Shown in pieces: positions 1-15,009 of a DNA stretch of 64,000 bases. The DNA lies in contig JALECJ010000257.1 in assembly GCA_023515745.1 (NCBI GenBank), forward strand, positions 684,687-748,686. Reading direction: 5' to 3'. Each line of letters opens with the position of its first letter. Within the stretch, counting starts at the first letter, position 1. Under the pieces are notes generated by a model. The model was not told the origin of the DNA and searched no databases. It worked only from the letters and a program-made list of their open reading frames with translations. Source of the DNA: Amoeboaphelidium protococcarum. Taxonomy: Eukaryota > Aphelidiomycota > Aphelidea. The translations under genes were made by a program, and so were the position numbers.

Positions 1-128
1 CAACAAAGATCGAATATCAAAATCCGTAAGTGAAGAAAAGAAGTGAAAAGATCTGAACGCGTAACGAACCAAAGGAGGGAGAGATAAAGAGGATATCAAT
101 AAACAACCACTGACTGCACACAGTATAT
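1..128. other. Left-edge flank
   Basis: Non-coding sequence beyond the stop of the gankyrin-like gene. It is purine-rich and carries an ACGCG-type motif near position 58, the same combination seen in promoters elsewhere in the window, so it may be the promoter of a gene lying off the left edge. This is inference from composition only. Confidence 0.3.
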
Positions 129-962
129 TCACAAATGTATTTAACTTTGAAAGTATGCCAGTGCAGTTTTATCACTTATCATATCCAAAATAGATTTTCC
201 TTCCATATTCTTCTACTAAATCAGTATGTCCTTCACGTAATCATGCCCAGTGATGAACTTGTCGTGGTATTGCTCAAACAGACGCGTAAAATACAGCAAT
301 GAGTCAATGTGATTCTCTTCAGCCAGAAAATGGAGACATGTATTGCCAACCTTGTCTTTAACCAGCAGAAGGCTTTTCAGAGAAGCAGCACACTTTTGAT
401 CATCATTATTCAAATTGGAACTAGACGTGGCCTATTACACAATATGCTCACTCAACAACTTGGCAATCTACAGATTCCCTTTGGCGCAGAGACGGTGAAA
501 CACAGTCTAGCCGTTCATGTCTTTAAGCGTCAAGTCGACGCCTTCCTGTTTCAGCAGCAGTTCAATCACGCCAGAATGCTGTTTCGACACGGCAAAGTGC
601 AAGGGGGATTGCATGGACTAAGTGAGAGCATTAACTTTGGCACCTGCATTCAACAGCAGTTGGGTGATCAGTTCATTGCCATGAGAAGCCGCCAGATGAA
701 GCGGTGTCCAGTCGTCTTCATCTTGAGCATTGACAGCCTTAAGCACAACTTCCTGGCCATAATCTCTACGCAAAACATCCAGAATATACTCCACAATGTT
801 GAATGACACTTCATTTTTGGAGATTGCCCAATGCAAGACTGTTCTCCCATCTTCATCCCTGGCCTGTACCTTGGGATCCGGATGAAAAGAGCTTGAAGGT
901 AGATTCTTCAATTGGCTTATATTCTACTGTCTGGCCAACTCAAACGCGTCAACTCCAGTCAT
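129..962 (-). CDS. PSMD10: Gankyrin-like ankyrin-repeat protein (PSMD10 family)
   Basis: Single exon, 277 codons plus TGA, with internal TAA and TAG read as Gln. Ankyrin repeats run through most of the protein: the early unit contains DGRTVLHWA, followed by DWTPLHLAASHGN, then MNGQTVFHRLCAKGNL and VGNTCLHFLAEE. The order and the HWA and LHLAAS signatures resemble gankyrin, the 26S proteasome assembly chaperone that binds RPT3; human gankyrin has 226 residues, and here an Asn/Ser/Gln linker enlarges the later repeats. The start is the first in-frame ATG after a short A/T-rich leader. Another small ankyrin protein is possible, so the family name is an inference from repeat layout. The C-terminus passes a TAA four codons before the TGA stop. 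Confidence 0.8.
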
Positions 963-1080
963 ATTTTGTTCTAGAAATTGTTGTTTAATGAAATAAGAAA
1001 TCGAGAAACGAACAGACTGAAATGTAAGAGCTAAAATTCGATTCTGAAAAAATAAGTACTGGACCCACTATACAAAGTCA

Positions 1081-2253
1081 TCATGATCTATATTGCGATA
1101 ACAAGCCTTAAGTCAATTTAAAAATATTTTTAAAAGCTGCACCAAGACAAATGAGAACAGCTCCGGTAATATCAAGTCCTAGGATAAGCGCGTCTGTAGG
1201 AGCATCTTGTAGCACGAAAACTCCTCCCAGGAACGCGAATATAACATCCAAGTTTCGCAAGAGAACTGCAGGTCCAGCTGGCGCTTTCTATAATCCATTG
1301 TTCAGCAGGAATTATGCAAAGAATGCAGATATACCGATTGCGCTTAATAGCAAAACGTCAATCCAACCGCTTGGAGTCCTTGAATTACTAGCATCAGCGA
1401 TCAATATCACGATCGATATGACAGTGCTGATCAGGCCAAAGTAGAATACATGCACAAGAGGATGTACTTGACCGGGAGCTAAGCGAGTCACACGTCTTAC
1501 TGAACAATAGGCAACCGCTGACATACATGCACCAAATAGCGCTGCGAAAACACCAGAAGCTCTATAAGGGGACGCTGTTGTATCATCAATCAGATGGGAA
1601 CCAAACAGAAACGAAGGCCTCGAGACCAACACTACACCAACCAGGCAAATAAAAGATGATATAATATCCAATCTGGTATAATCTTCACCCAGCCAGAGAT
1701 GCGCGAGAAGAGCCGTCATAGGAGGTCCTGTGAAGAACAATGTTGTGGCATCAGCAAGCGGAAGTAAAGTTATGGACAAGTAGAACATGGCCAGTCCGAT
1801 CGATCCTGAGAATCCTCTGATAAATAAATTGAATCTAGGAGAATTGTAAAGCATCTTCAAGGATTTAATGGGCTGAGACGGTGGACCAAACGGATTGACT
1901 TTGATAACCAGTAGCCATATCAGGGAAATGACGAATTGAACGACAGATCTAGCAAATACCAGCTGCGAACTACTATATCCAAATGGAAATCGCTCATCAT
2001 TGATAGATCCAATTTTTACGAGAAGGGACATTACTGAAAATAATAGCGCCGACACTCCGACCATAGTAAGTCCAGTCTTGACTGATCGCTTCTCAGACTC
2101 TTCATGTACTTCAACATCATTACCATTATCGCCCGTAGATAAGCTCTAATACTAATCGCTTCCAACAGGAGACATCAAAAGACTTGTATCTTCATCTGGA
2201 CTCACAATCACGTCTACTGATCTCAGGCTATCATCACGCTTCACATTCGCCAT
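1081..2253 (-). CDS. EamA/DMT-superfamily transporter (SLC35G-like)
   Basis: Single exon, 390 codons plus TGA. After an acidic Ser-rich cytosolic N-terminus of about 65 residues come about ten hydrophobic segments in two halves, the pattern of drug/metabolite transporters. Useful signatures are FARSVVQF, GFSGSIGLAMFYLSI and LPLADATTLFFTGPP, typical of the SLC35G/acyl-malonyl condensing-enzyme-like EamA group; the second half has a matching PAGPAVLLRNLDVIFAFL. Substrate is unknown. It is a membrane protein, probably of the secretory pathway or plasma membrane. It starts 223 bp from the divergent SUMO gene. Only the upstream ATG gives the acidic N-terminal tail; a later ATG at 2064 would also keep all membrane segments. 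Confidence 0.85.
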
Positions 2254-2476
2254 ATAATCTTACTATATAAAAATCACGACTATAACAGCTGCTGCAATGT
2301 GTAACGAGAAGAAGAAAATGAAAATTTCAGAGTGAAACGGAACGCGTTAATCGCTCGCAACTGCTTAGACCCTCTCTTTCTCTTTTCTTTTCGCTTCAAA
2401 CGTGTTCAGCTTGAAAAGCTCAGTGTCAACTATTAATTACAGTGTGATTGAGAGAGTATATATATAAATATACAAT
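2254..2476. promoter_or_regulatory. Divergent promoter, transporter / SUMO
   Basis: Shared 223-bp spacer between two divergent starts. It contains an AACGCGTT palindrome at 2341-2348, a pyrimidine tract around 2370-2395, and an alternating TA stretch directly upstream of the SUMO ATG. The same mix of CGCG motif and CT tract recurs at other divergent promoters in the window. Confidence 0.5.
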
Positions 2477-2779
2477 ATGTCCCAGGAAGACGTGAAAGAA
2501 CCAAAGAAGGATCCAGGTGCAACTGAGCACATCAACATCAAGGTCAAGTCTGGTGAAGGAAATGAAGTCTTTTTCAAGGTGAAGCCGAACACAAAGTTTC
2601 ATAAAATATTTGAAGCCTTCTGTGACAGAATGGGAAGAAGCATGAAAGATGTGCGCTTTTTCAGTCCTGAGGGTGAGCGTATTCAGGCAGAAAGTACTCC
2701 TGCCGAGGCTGAAATTGAAGACGGAGACCAGATTGAAGCCCGAATTGAACAGGTTGGTGGGAATATGGCTACAAATTGA
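2477..2779 (+). CDS. SUMO: SUMO (small ubiquitin-like modifier)
   Basis: Single exon, 100 residues. The ubiquitin-fold core is complete: INIKVKSGEGNEVFFKVK, then KIFEAFCDRMG, VRFFSPEGERI and IEDGDQIEARIEQ. The C-terminus ends in V-GG (Gly94-Gly95) followed by a five-residue tail that a SUMO protease would remove before conjugation to lysines of target proteins. No Gln codon of the reassigned type is needed to read it, so it is legible under either code. It is the plus-strand partner of a divergent promoter. Identification is secure; whether other SUMO paralogues exist cannot be seen here. Confidence 0.97.
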   Translation: MSQEDVKEPKKDPGATEHINIKVKSGEGNEVFFKVKPNTKFHKIFEAFCDRMGRSMKDVRFFSPEGERIQAESTPAEAEIEDGDQIEARIEQVGGNMATN

Positions 2780-3009
2780 TCTGAATTGTGAAATTGGAAA
2801 TTTGCATTTGTACTAGGCGTTTCTTTCTGTTATCCGTTTTCTCTATGATCTCCTAGAGCCGTGTCGCGTCAAGTCGGTTGATTCGTCGCTCTTCTTCTTT
2901 CTTGTTTCGGAAAATCAAAGCGGGCGAAAGCTGTTAGCGTATTGTAACATCTCTTTCTTCTTACCGTACAGTCAGTCGATTATAATAAACGTTCTTGAAT
3001 ATCTAGAGA

Positions 3010-4236
3010 ATGCCAACGGAGTCTCAATAGTAGCAATAATAACAAGCGGCTACTGTGCTTTTGGTAACTGCGTCATATGATAGAACGATTAGATTTTGGG
3101 AAGCTCTTTCTGGTATTTGTTCGCGCACAGTTTAGCATCCAGACAGCTAGGTGAATAGAGTAGCTATTAGTACGGATAAGAAGTATGTGGCTGCAGCTGG
3201 CAATCCGAACATTAGAATATATGAAGGTCTCACTAATAATGGAAATCCCATCGCTACCTTTGAAGGTCACACCGCTAATGTCACCGCTGTTTAGTTTTAA
3301 TCCAATGCAAAGTGGATTGTAAGTGGTGGCGAAGATGGTTTCGTTAAAGTATTTGATATGAGAATTGGAAATGCTGGTAATAACGCATAGTAATAGTAAT
3401 CTGGTGGGAAAAGTGCTGCATAGAGAGAGTATTCGCATGATAAAGTTGGAGTGGCTGATGTTGTTATCCATCCGAATCAGGTTGAACTGATTAGTTGTGA
3501 TCATGGTGGAGCGATTAGAGTGTGGGATCTTCGTGCTGGGCTTAATTCATCTTTTAATAATTACAACAACTCTGGAAATCTCAGCGGTAGCTTTAATGCT
3601 AGTGGAAGCGGCGGTAATACCAGTCAATACGCCAAGAATGCTTGTTCGCACGAACTTATACCAGAGGAGGATGCCATGATGAAGAGCCTGTCTATCGCCT
3701 CTGACTCTTCTCTGCTCACCGCCGGTACTCACAAAGGTAATGTATACATGTGGAAGTTGTCCACTTAGTCGAGTATGTTCAAAGCTGAGCAGCAATAGAC
3801 ACATGGCGAATAGTAATAGCAAAAGTCCGCGAGTGCCCATACCGAATTCTTGCCAGTGTGTAAGTTGAAAGCCCATAACAATTACATGCTGAGGAGCGTG
3901 TTGAGTCCGGACGTTAAACATCTCGCTACTGCTTCAGCTGATTCCACTATAAAGATATGGTCGCTTCAATCTGGAGAAAATTATAATCCTAGTGAGTATA
4001 ATAATTCTAATACTGGCAAGGAAGAAGGTGTCAGCTTAAAGTTGGAAAAGACTCTCACTGGACATTAGCGATGGGTGTGGGACTGTGCATTTTCTGCCGA
4101 TTCTGAGTATCTGGTCAGTGCAGCATCTGATCATACGGCGAGACTTTGGGATTTAAGTAGCGGTGAAAGTATACGTTAATATTAAGGCCACCATAAAGCT
4201 GCTGTCTGTGTGTCCCTCAATGACTACTCTATGTGA
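3010..4236 (+). CDS. MLST8: LST8/mLST8, WD40 subunit of TOR complexes
   Basis: Single exon, 408 residues, legible only with TAA/TAG = Gln. It begins with a Gln run and then the diagnostic LST8 start [13 protein letters not shown], followed by [16 protein letters not shown]. Seven WD repeats follow, including [34 protein letters not shown] and [11 protein letters not shown]; the end reads [14 protein letters not shown]8 stabilises the kinase domain of TOR in TORC1 and TORC2. The protein is longer than the human one (326 residues) because Gln, Asn and Gly-rich loops are inserted between blades. It converges with the kinase gene, 123 bp between the two stops. Confidence 0.95.
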
Positions 4237-4359
4237 TTTCGAAAATTGTAAAATTTTATTCTATTGAAAAGAAATAACAAATTGATACCACTTTAGACCT
4301 AATTTATTCGAAAAAGACACATTAACTAATCAGACGGGATACAATACAAGATGGGGGAC

Positions 4360-7298
<2,939 letters not shown>

Positions 7299-7840
7299 AA
7301 TGCTTGAAGATTATATCAATTAAATGCAATCTGAGAATGCAAGGAATCAAACAAATTAATGAGTGGTGAATGGAATATTAAAAGTTCAAATGGGCCAATC
7401 TATCTATCCTAATATTAAATAGAACAATATCAAACTTGGAATCTTAAGCGGATGGTTGATTTTCAAAGGAAGAAAAGACGAAAGAAACGACAGAACGGAC
7501 AAATTCTATCTCCTCTTTCCGTTTCAAGCCAAAAATAGCGAAACCTCATCGATTGTCGATCAACTAACTCTCTGATGATTGACATCGAGTAATTGTGTGT
7601 CTCTCTCCCTCTCGCTCTTTTCTTCGTAATTGAAGCTCAACTTACGTGAAACTGAACTGTGAATAAGTGAAATTCCGACTAACTAAGCCACTGTGAAACA
7701 CTGGACGTTTCAAACTTGATCAGTTTTGTGGTCAGTTGTCTGTTTGGTTCAGTCACAAGAAATTATTAAGTCACGATGCAATAAGTAAGAGAAACTTTTG
7801 ACGCATAAAGAATATTAAATAGTCAGTTTTACAATGCAAA
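7299..7840. promoter_or_regulatory. Spacer: kinase promoter and GLOD4 3' flank
   Basis: 542 bp with no supportable gene. It holds a dense pyrimidine stretch around 7597-7624 and, nearer the kinase start, an AT-rich leader. No CGCG motif stands out. The part next to 7840 is presumably the GLOD4 3' end. Confidence 0.4.
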
Positions 7841-8716
7841 TCATTCTTTAGATCCATTTTCAATACGACTAACCCAGTCGATGCTTTGATTACCTTCTAC
7901 GTACGCGCTCAACTCAAAGAACTCTGGTCCACCAACAAGACAGATTTCATTACCATCCGCATCGAGTAGAATTAAAACAGTCACTGTGGCCTTGCCTTCA
8001 GTCTCCAACTTGACCAAGTCGGTATGAATCTTGAACCCCTTCTAAATGACGCGCTATTTGAACACCTTCTCAATGCTCTCGGTGGGCGTCACACTAATGG
8101 CCAATCGTCCACCAGCTTTATGGTGTTCGATCATACTTTCACACTTTTTAATCAACAGATAATGGTCGCCACTCTAATCCTAATTCTTTGATAATGGATA
8201 TTTCAACTTGGTCAAATCATCAACGCTACTAATCACTTCCATTTGCAGAATATCGCGGTAATAACTCACATTCTACTCATAGCTGTAAGAATTCAAACAA
8301 ACTCCAACAATTTCTGGGTCTTTGTCAACTTCCACCAACTTGAAAGTATAACCATCATTACTTGATACGTAATACGTTCCATCATTCTCATTATGCTAGA
8401 TGTTAACGCTATGCTATCTACATCTTTCAATCAAACCTTAACCGTGAATCTCGATCCATGCCAAATCATTTCCCTGTTCATACTTTGTTATACCATAATT
8501 GAAAGCCAGTTCTAGCACAAAATGAGAGTCTTCATGCCCATATCCCACCATAGTCTTGGACCAAGGACGCGCGAATGGACCGTTGCACTACGCGGCACAC
8601 TCAGACTTGAATTCTTCATGTCTCAGCACCTTCATGCCCAGAACATTGACATACAGATCAATATCCTTTTTTAGATTTCCGCTTCTTAATACCCAATGGA
8701 GCAATTACATTTACAT
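7841..8716 (-). CDS. GLOD4: GLOD4-like glyoxalase-domain protein
   Basis: Single exon, 291 residues. Two vicinal-oxygen-chelate halves are visible: an N-terminal [21 protein letters not shown] then [22 protein letters not shown], and a C-terminal half ending [15 protein letters not shown]. These match GLOD4, a 313-residue human protein of mitochondria and cytosol whose enzymatic reaction is not established. Several conserved positions fall on TAA/TAG codons. Two in-frame ATGs lie two codons apart at the start; I chose the outer one. The stop is 542 bp upstream of the kinase start, on the same strand. Confidence 0.9.
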
Positions 8717-8880
8717 CTTAGAAGTTGTGTAATTATTATTATTTTCGCGGTGGTTGTTTGTGTTAGCTTGATTAAGATGATGATCGCCTAAAGATTTTTA
8801 CGTCAGCGTTACTTCAATTTGTGATAAAGATGATACAGCAGAAAATACTCAAAATAATAAACCTGACAATATATTTTTAT

Positions 8881-11530
8881 TCATAGTAACGCGTGGTCAA
8901 TTTTCTCCTTGTAGAGAATGTATATTGTGGTAAATGTCTCCATCAGCTGCTCCAAAGGCGATTTCACTCCCACCTTACCAGCCTTTGTATTGTCACCACG
9001 AACAGCAGTATAATGATCATTTAATACCGCAGAGTGACCAGAAGTATCATTAAGCCACGTGTACAGGCGATATTCTTCAGATGCAACCAAATTACACAAT
9101 TCCAGACATTTCTCCAGATTTTGCGGCATAACATTAATAGTCAATTAGTACAATTGAGATAGACTGTCTACAACAAGGGGAATGTACATTCTACGCAAAG
9201 TGTCAAGTTCCTCCTATCGCTTTTAATTCTCTTCGTCGCCGTCAATATTTCCGCTAGAATGTACAACACCATCAACACCGGTAAGCCATGCCTCTTCCTA
9301 ATTCTGAATGAGACATTGTAGACACGCAGTTTCAGCCCTGACAGTCAACTGCTCAGCATTCATATCATCAGACCAAGAGATTTTGTTCAATTTTAGCATC
9401 TACAAAGCAGAACCAACATTCTGATTCCATTATTAACTCACAGATAACGCTTAGATCAACTCCAAGTAACACACCAACTCTTTTTGATGGATGCGTGCTT
9501 TATCAGCGTGATTTCTGTCCAATTGTTGCATATACTCAAGAGCTGCAAAGGTCGGCAGAACTTCTTTCACTTTATTGACAAGACCATTTGCGGCATTAAC
9601 ATCGCCATTCATCAGAAAGTATCTCAGCAACTGATTCACTCTTAATAAAGCATCGTAATCCATAGAATCATCTGCAAACATCCATAATGCGGCATCAATC
9701 ATTTTCATATCTAAATCATCCACAGCTTAGTCGATACCTTTGATAATCTTTTAGATGAACAACTTTTTATTCTCAAATGCTGATGCAAATGCAACTCTAC
9801 ATGCAGCCTAAGCATCGAGGCCGTATAAGACCATGTATTAAAACATTTCCACCTTTTCTTTGTGTGGCATTTTAACCAACGACAATAACATCCGACCAGC
9901 ATACTAAGTCTACTCGACATATCCAACTTTAGATATATAGTCCAGTACAAGGTCAATTTTGTTGTGTCCAAGCAATTGCTCCACGTAGAGTCCTATCACC
10001 AACTATGATAACTCTGCGGTGCACAACTTCAAATTAGGCAACTGTTCAGCGATGATCCAATGCACAGCAACTCTGAGCACTTGCAAGAATTATCTCTTAT
10101 CACAGCTCGGAGATCGGTGCAATTACATAACATATTCCAAGGCGATCGATAAATTGTTCTCAATCAAAGACTGAAATAGGAGGGGAAATGGTGCATCGCG
10201 AGATTATGGATACAACTATCGTAATACACCAACCATATCTAGGAGCGACATGACGTGAACACTGTGTCCAGCCAGGCCATGACTTTGTGATAAGAATTGC
10301 TCAGTCTCAGCCACCAAAGACGCCTAGATCATGCACCATAGAGCATCTTACCAATTCTAACACGCCAGAAGCATATTATCCAAATCACCACAAAGAGACG
10401 CATATATAGCACGAACATAAACATCATGATGCGAGGATGAAGCAATTTGCTGACAAACGCCCAGAAATTACTTTCTATTGGCATTTCCACCAAGATAAAG
10501 ATCCTCCATAGAAGTATCAACATCAGTCACTTGCTATTCTATTCCATTATAGAGCGCGCCATTAAGAGACGCACAGAGCCAATACAACTTTTACTCCCTG
10601 CAAAAGGCTATTGCATCCGTAAATCTACCACTTCTAATCATATTCCATATGTTCTACATAGATTATTATGGCGTTATATTCTGAGCATTAGCATTAGATT
10701 GTTGTTAACTCCCAAAGCCTTCATACATGAGCAATGAACCATTCTAAGATTAAAATGGCTATTACTATTATTATTAATCCAAGTGAAACTTATGAGTACG
10801 CTCCAACCACTCTTTAACAATAACCTTTTCCATAACTGAACTATTGTTATTGTAAAACTAGTGTACCAGAGAACGATCAGATGATCCAATATATTAACCT
10901 CCCATCTTCGTAACATTAGCATCATATTACTTGTCAGGCTAGTCTTACTATTATTACATTTGGCGAACTAGCAGCAAGTCGTGCAACAAGGACCAAAACT
11001 ACTTTTCCTAACTATAAGCAGCATCCTACTCCGTAACACCATCACCAGATTCAGGATTATAACAAGAGAGCAAGTGATAAAACTATGCAAGCAAAGACTT
11101 CTGATCCCCAGTTGATAACTCTTAATCCCCATCCGCATCATCAACAACAATGACGAGACGATCATCTTCAAGTACAAGAGAACATGATTCCAGGCAATCA
11201 GAAAACTACTCAATCAGACGCATCTCACCCTCCAACTCATATTGCTCTTCATCAATCACCTCCTGAGTCAAGTCGAAAGCATTGCTTTATGCCACAGTGC
11301 TGTACTTAAGAGCACTAGAACGATACGGTGTATGAGTATTGCGAAACTTTCTCTACGCCGGAGTAGCCAAAGCCTTCTTCAATGCAGACTATGACGTTCC
11401 TACATTTCCACAATTAGAAAAATGTATAACTGAAAATTATAATTATAATGATAATTAACAACAACGTACCATTCTTTATATTTCTAGCCTTCTGAGATGG
11501 TCTATGTGCAGCAGGTGTAGGAAATTCCAT
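8881..11530 (-). CDS. NUP107: Nucleoporin NUP107
   Basis: Two exons, 11470-11530 and 8881-11399, around a 70-nt intron; 859 residues. The protein is a long alpha-helical solenoid ending in the NUP107 C-terminal pattern ECLELCNLVASEE-RLY (here with K before CLEL), close to the animal protein. Upstream are the helical repeats around WLERTHKFHLD and MIRSGRFTDAIAFCREQ. NUP107 pairs with NUP133 in the Y-shaped scaffold of the nuclear pore. The first 300 residues carry Gln runs, one written TAA TAA TAA TAG TAA TAG. Length compares well with 925 in human. Exon 1 codes only 20 residues and ends in phase 1. Confidence 0.88.
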
Positions 11531-11920
11531 ATCGTGTACCGACTATCTCAACCAGATACAGTAGATCTGTCAGTATTTAATGAAAGAATAACAGTGAAGA
11601 AGGAACAGTGAAGGCATCAAGATTGAAGGAAGGAAGAACGAGCAGAAGAGAACGACAAAGAGGAAAAGCCACACAATGCGCGAGCGAGAATTCTCTCTCT
11701 ATCTCTCTATCTCTCTTTCTCTAGCTCTCTTGCTATTCAATCATCGGGCAAACACCACTGTATAGAAGGAAGAACTCTCAACTCGCAAATGTCCTTATGC
11801 TTTATATGGTACAATGTTTACTTGGGATTGAAATCACTATGCGACTACAGTACGTGCAGATTTAAGGCTTGATGATTGTTGTGACACGATGAAAAGTTAA
11901 ACTGGATTCCTCTTTCAGAT
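11531..11920. promoter_or_regulatory. NUP107 upstream region with CT microsatellite
   Basis: 390 bp without a gene. A GCGCGAGCGAG motif lies near 11680 and is followed by a (CTCTCTAT)n-like microsatellite up to about 11732. It is the presumed NUP107 promoter and forms the border of the decayed-element region to the right. Confidence 0.4.
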
Positions 11921-14620
11921 GTCTGATCTTATTGAATTCTGGAAGTTAGACAGCTGTTCATAGATCTATCTACTGTTGAGTCTGATTATGTATCATCATC
12001 TGATTGTTCTGCTGAAGTAAATGGTTTAGAATTATATTATAAGAACTTGGCTTTTGGAAAGATCACGATGTGGTCGCCTATAAAGATTATAGAGCTGTTT
12101 GGATCTCATAGATGAAAGGGAGCTGAACTTTATACGTCCTTAACACGTTGATATACAATGGCATTTTGTCAAGGAGCTTGTTGCCTATGGCGCTATCATT
12201 GAAAACGCGTCCAGAGATATTCCTCAGCCGCCTACTTAATGGGTCATATTATCCTGACATATCCTCCTGCTGCTGTATACACGTTGGTTGTTATACTCAG
12301 CTTAATCAACAAAAAGTTTGATCTGGACGCTGTGGTTGCTGCCAACGAAGAATTTATTGTCGAAAATCCAACCTTGGCTAAGAAAGTTGGTAGCTATAGG
12401 AATGCTGTGGCTGACTTTAGACGTGTTTAACGAGTGTTTGAAGAGCTGACTGAGAATAAATTCAGATGTAAAGTCCCTAATAATGATAGACACCTCTTGC
12501 TCCCTTATAGATAGATAGATTAAAGAAATGATAGGTAAGAGGAATCTTGAGATTGGTGACAGTCTGTATCAATTGGAGAGGGCAAAGGACATTTGCTTCA
12601 CTGATGGCGCCTTTGATGAAGCCAAATGGAATAGAAAGTGGACGACAAAGCGCGGACTGTAGATGTCTAACAAAGGAATTAAAGAGGTATTAAGGTAGAG
12701 GTATCTAGAACTAATACAGATATCATGACTGATTTAGGTAGTATGTTTTTGTACAATCATTCAATAACCAGTTACGTATAGGAGTTTTTATTTGAGTGTA
12801 GAGCCTCTTCCACTAGCTGTACGACTAATTGTTCGCAATTACTGCAAGAAATTGTGGAAAAAGGACCTGGTAGGGATATTTTGAAGTCCAGCATATGTCT
12901 TACATAATGTCATCTCATGTAGTGTTTAGAGGTAAAATCAACTTGGAAGATTTTACAGAGGCTTTTGAGGTGAAATTTAACGCGCCGTCGAAACAAGAAC
13001 AAGCTGATCATATAACTATGGCAATGTTCGGGCCTTATCCGGTTAGATTGATCCAAGAGATGTGTTAGATGATGTCTGATATGATCTAATTTCTGGTTAT
13101 GGCATATATATCTCTTTGGCACAGTAATGGCTTTTAGTTAAGCGACTGCTGTAAATCTGGCACTTTTCGCTGGTAAGACGGCTGCGGTCATGGTACCTGT
13201 TGGATTAGAGCCATCCCATGTATCGATCTTTGTGGTCCCTTTCCGTGCTCTGCTTATTAATCTGTAGCCGCTTCTTGGCCGCTCCTCGGTGCCTGTGGAA
13301 GTCAATCCTGCTTGGACCTCTACTCCTGGCTGAAGCTACTATCGTCTGAACACTGCATGGATCAGCAGTGCCTGCAATATCGTTTGGCATAGATGGGGCT
13401 GTTTGTCATAAATCCGCAGTAGGCGACTGAAATGAAGATGACAAAGCGCCTCCTAGCTTATTGCAGAGGAGGCGTAACGCGAGTATTGATATTGAAATCA
13501 TGAAGTAATGGACTTTATTCGAGTGGTTAACTCAAATTCTATTAAAGTCTATAACCGTCTTTACAACACTGTTGAAAAGGATAATCATTGATGAAAACTG
13601 GGAGTTGCTTTTGGCTGCTGCCTACAGACCAGTGATGGTTCGCCTGCTCACTCTGCGGTCCAAATATTGTCAACTGGTTCTGCTGACTGGTACGCTGAAC
13701 ACCTAGATAATGAAGGTGTTGGATTGGTCTTTTGGCACGACATTCCAGGTGATACGTTCAGATCCTGCACTCAATCTGAATGTGGCTATAAGATTGCAAC
13801 GCTGTCTGGATGCAGCTGAGATGAACTTCAAATTGACTCTGGCTGTATAATCTTGTCCTGGTAAGATGGTTATATTCTGCCAATATATTTCAGAGCAGGC
13901 GGACATCGAGGCAGTTGTGGTGAAGGCTGTTGGATCTGGTCGCTCTGTGCCAGTATTTAATGGAAAGTTGACTACTGATGAGAAGTTGGAGCTTGTTGGG
14001 GAGTTTGAAGACTCTAGCGATTCAATTATGATCGCAACTTCGGCGTTTGGAGCTGGTGTAGATGTGTCTGGCCTAAATTCTGTCATTCATTTTGGTCCTC
14101 CTGCCACTGTGTTTGACTACATATAGTAGGTAGGCAGAGCAGGCAGAAGTCTAGAGTTTGGTATTGGTAAAGCTCTCCTACTCTTCTCATCTCACCATAT
14201 GAAAGCTGTCCGATCTAGTGATGACTCTTTTGGCGGTTCTGCTATAATGCAGTAGATTCTGTTGGATAACAACTGCATACTGCCTCACCTGTGCTCTGCA
14301 CTGGATGCACCCCCAGTCTGCTGCGCGATTGTGTCCTCTGGCGATGCCCTTTGTAGCTGGTGCGAAAGGCAGTCCTCAAATCCTTCTAGTGTTATTCCAT
14401 CTTCTAGTAAGATAGAGCGTACAGTGGCTGGATATGCGCTAAATGGTTTACAACAGTCTGGCCGCGATGCTACCGTCCAACGCGGAGCTGGCACACTTTC
14501 ATCATCATTCCCCTGCATTGTATGGTATTAATAGGAAATTAGTAGATTCTGATCGGGAGTGCGAACTGGATAAAGACCCAACTTGCTTCGCATTTGCCCT
14601 CTTCTGCTTCATGTGATTAA
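11921..14620 (+). pseudogene. Decayed RecQ-like SF2 helicase, probable mobile-element relic
   Basis: No single frame spans the region, but consecutive helicase blocks appear in different frames. At about 13150-13260: AGKTAAVMVPVG and IFVVPFRALLINLQ (region of motifs I and Ia, with the GKS lysine lost). At about 13385-13500: LFVINPQQATEM. From 13431 a 373-codon open frame runs to TGA at 14550-14552. It contains RIIIDE (motif II-like), VLLTGTLN (motif III), MVIFCQYIS (motif IV), IATSAFGAGVDVSGLN (motif V) and QQVGRAGRS (motif VI), then a Cys-rich segment ending ALCSWCERQ. The two Gln of motif VI are TAG codons. The Cys-rich tail after RecQ-type motifs recalls selfish and subtelomeric RecQ-like helicases of fungi. 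Upstream of 13130 the sequence shows only short protein-like pieces whose identity I cannot establish. Confidence 0.7.
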
Positions 14621-15009
14621 GTGTAGACAATATATTATATCCAAGTAGTTTTTAAGAGTTTAATGTTGCTTACTCAGTGCGCTGTTACACTCTACTCTCT
14701 AGGATCGCTCGGTAAACTCTTGGCGAGGCGACACCCAACCACTGACTATTAAGCAGCATGGGTAATAAATTAGGTTAGAACACCATAGAGCTGCCATAAC
14801 TCAGAACTTATTGTATTCTGATAGTGAAGCACCTGTCTACTCTCCAATCTCAGCTTGGAATGTACCGTTTGCGGATTTATCACATCAATTGACAGACTTG
14901 ATCGCCCCAACTTTGTTAATTGGCTGCAGACTTCATTAATCCGCATATGCTCACCATTATAACTCTATAATATTTAGTGAACTAGTATATTATTGGATGC
15001 GCTACAAGC

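Noticed and set aside
309-806. Long plus-strand frame opposite the gankyrin-like gene
   Set aside because: Mirror of the ankyrin coding strand; the minus strand has clear repeats and a complete gene.
11921-14620. Functional intron-containing helicase gene
   Set aside because: Changes of frame near 13331 and 13430-13500 show no GTA...TGTAG intron joining the motif blocks, and the motif I lysine is missing; decay is the simpler reading.
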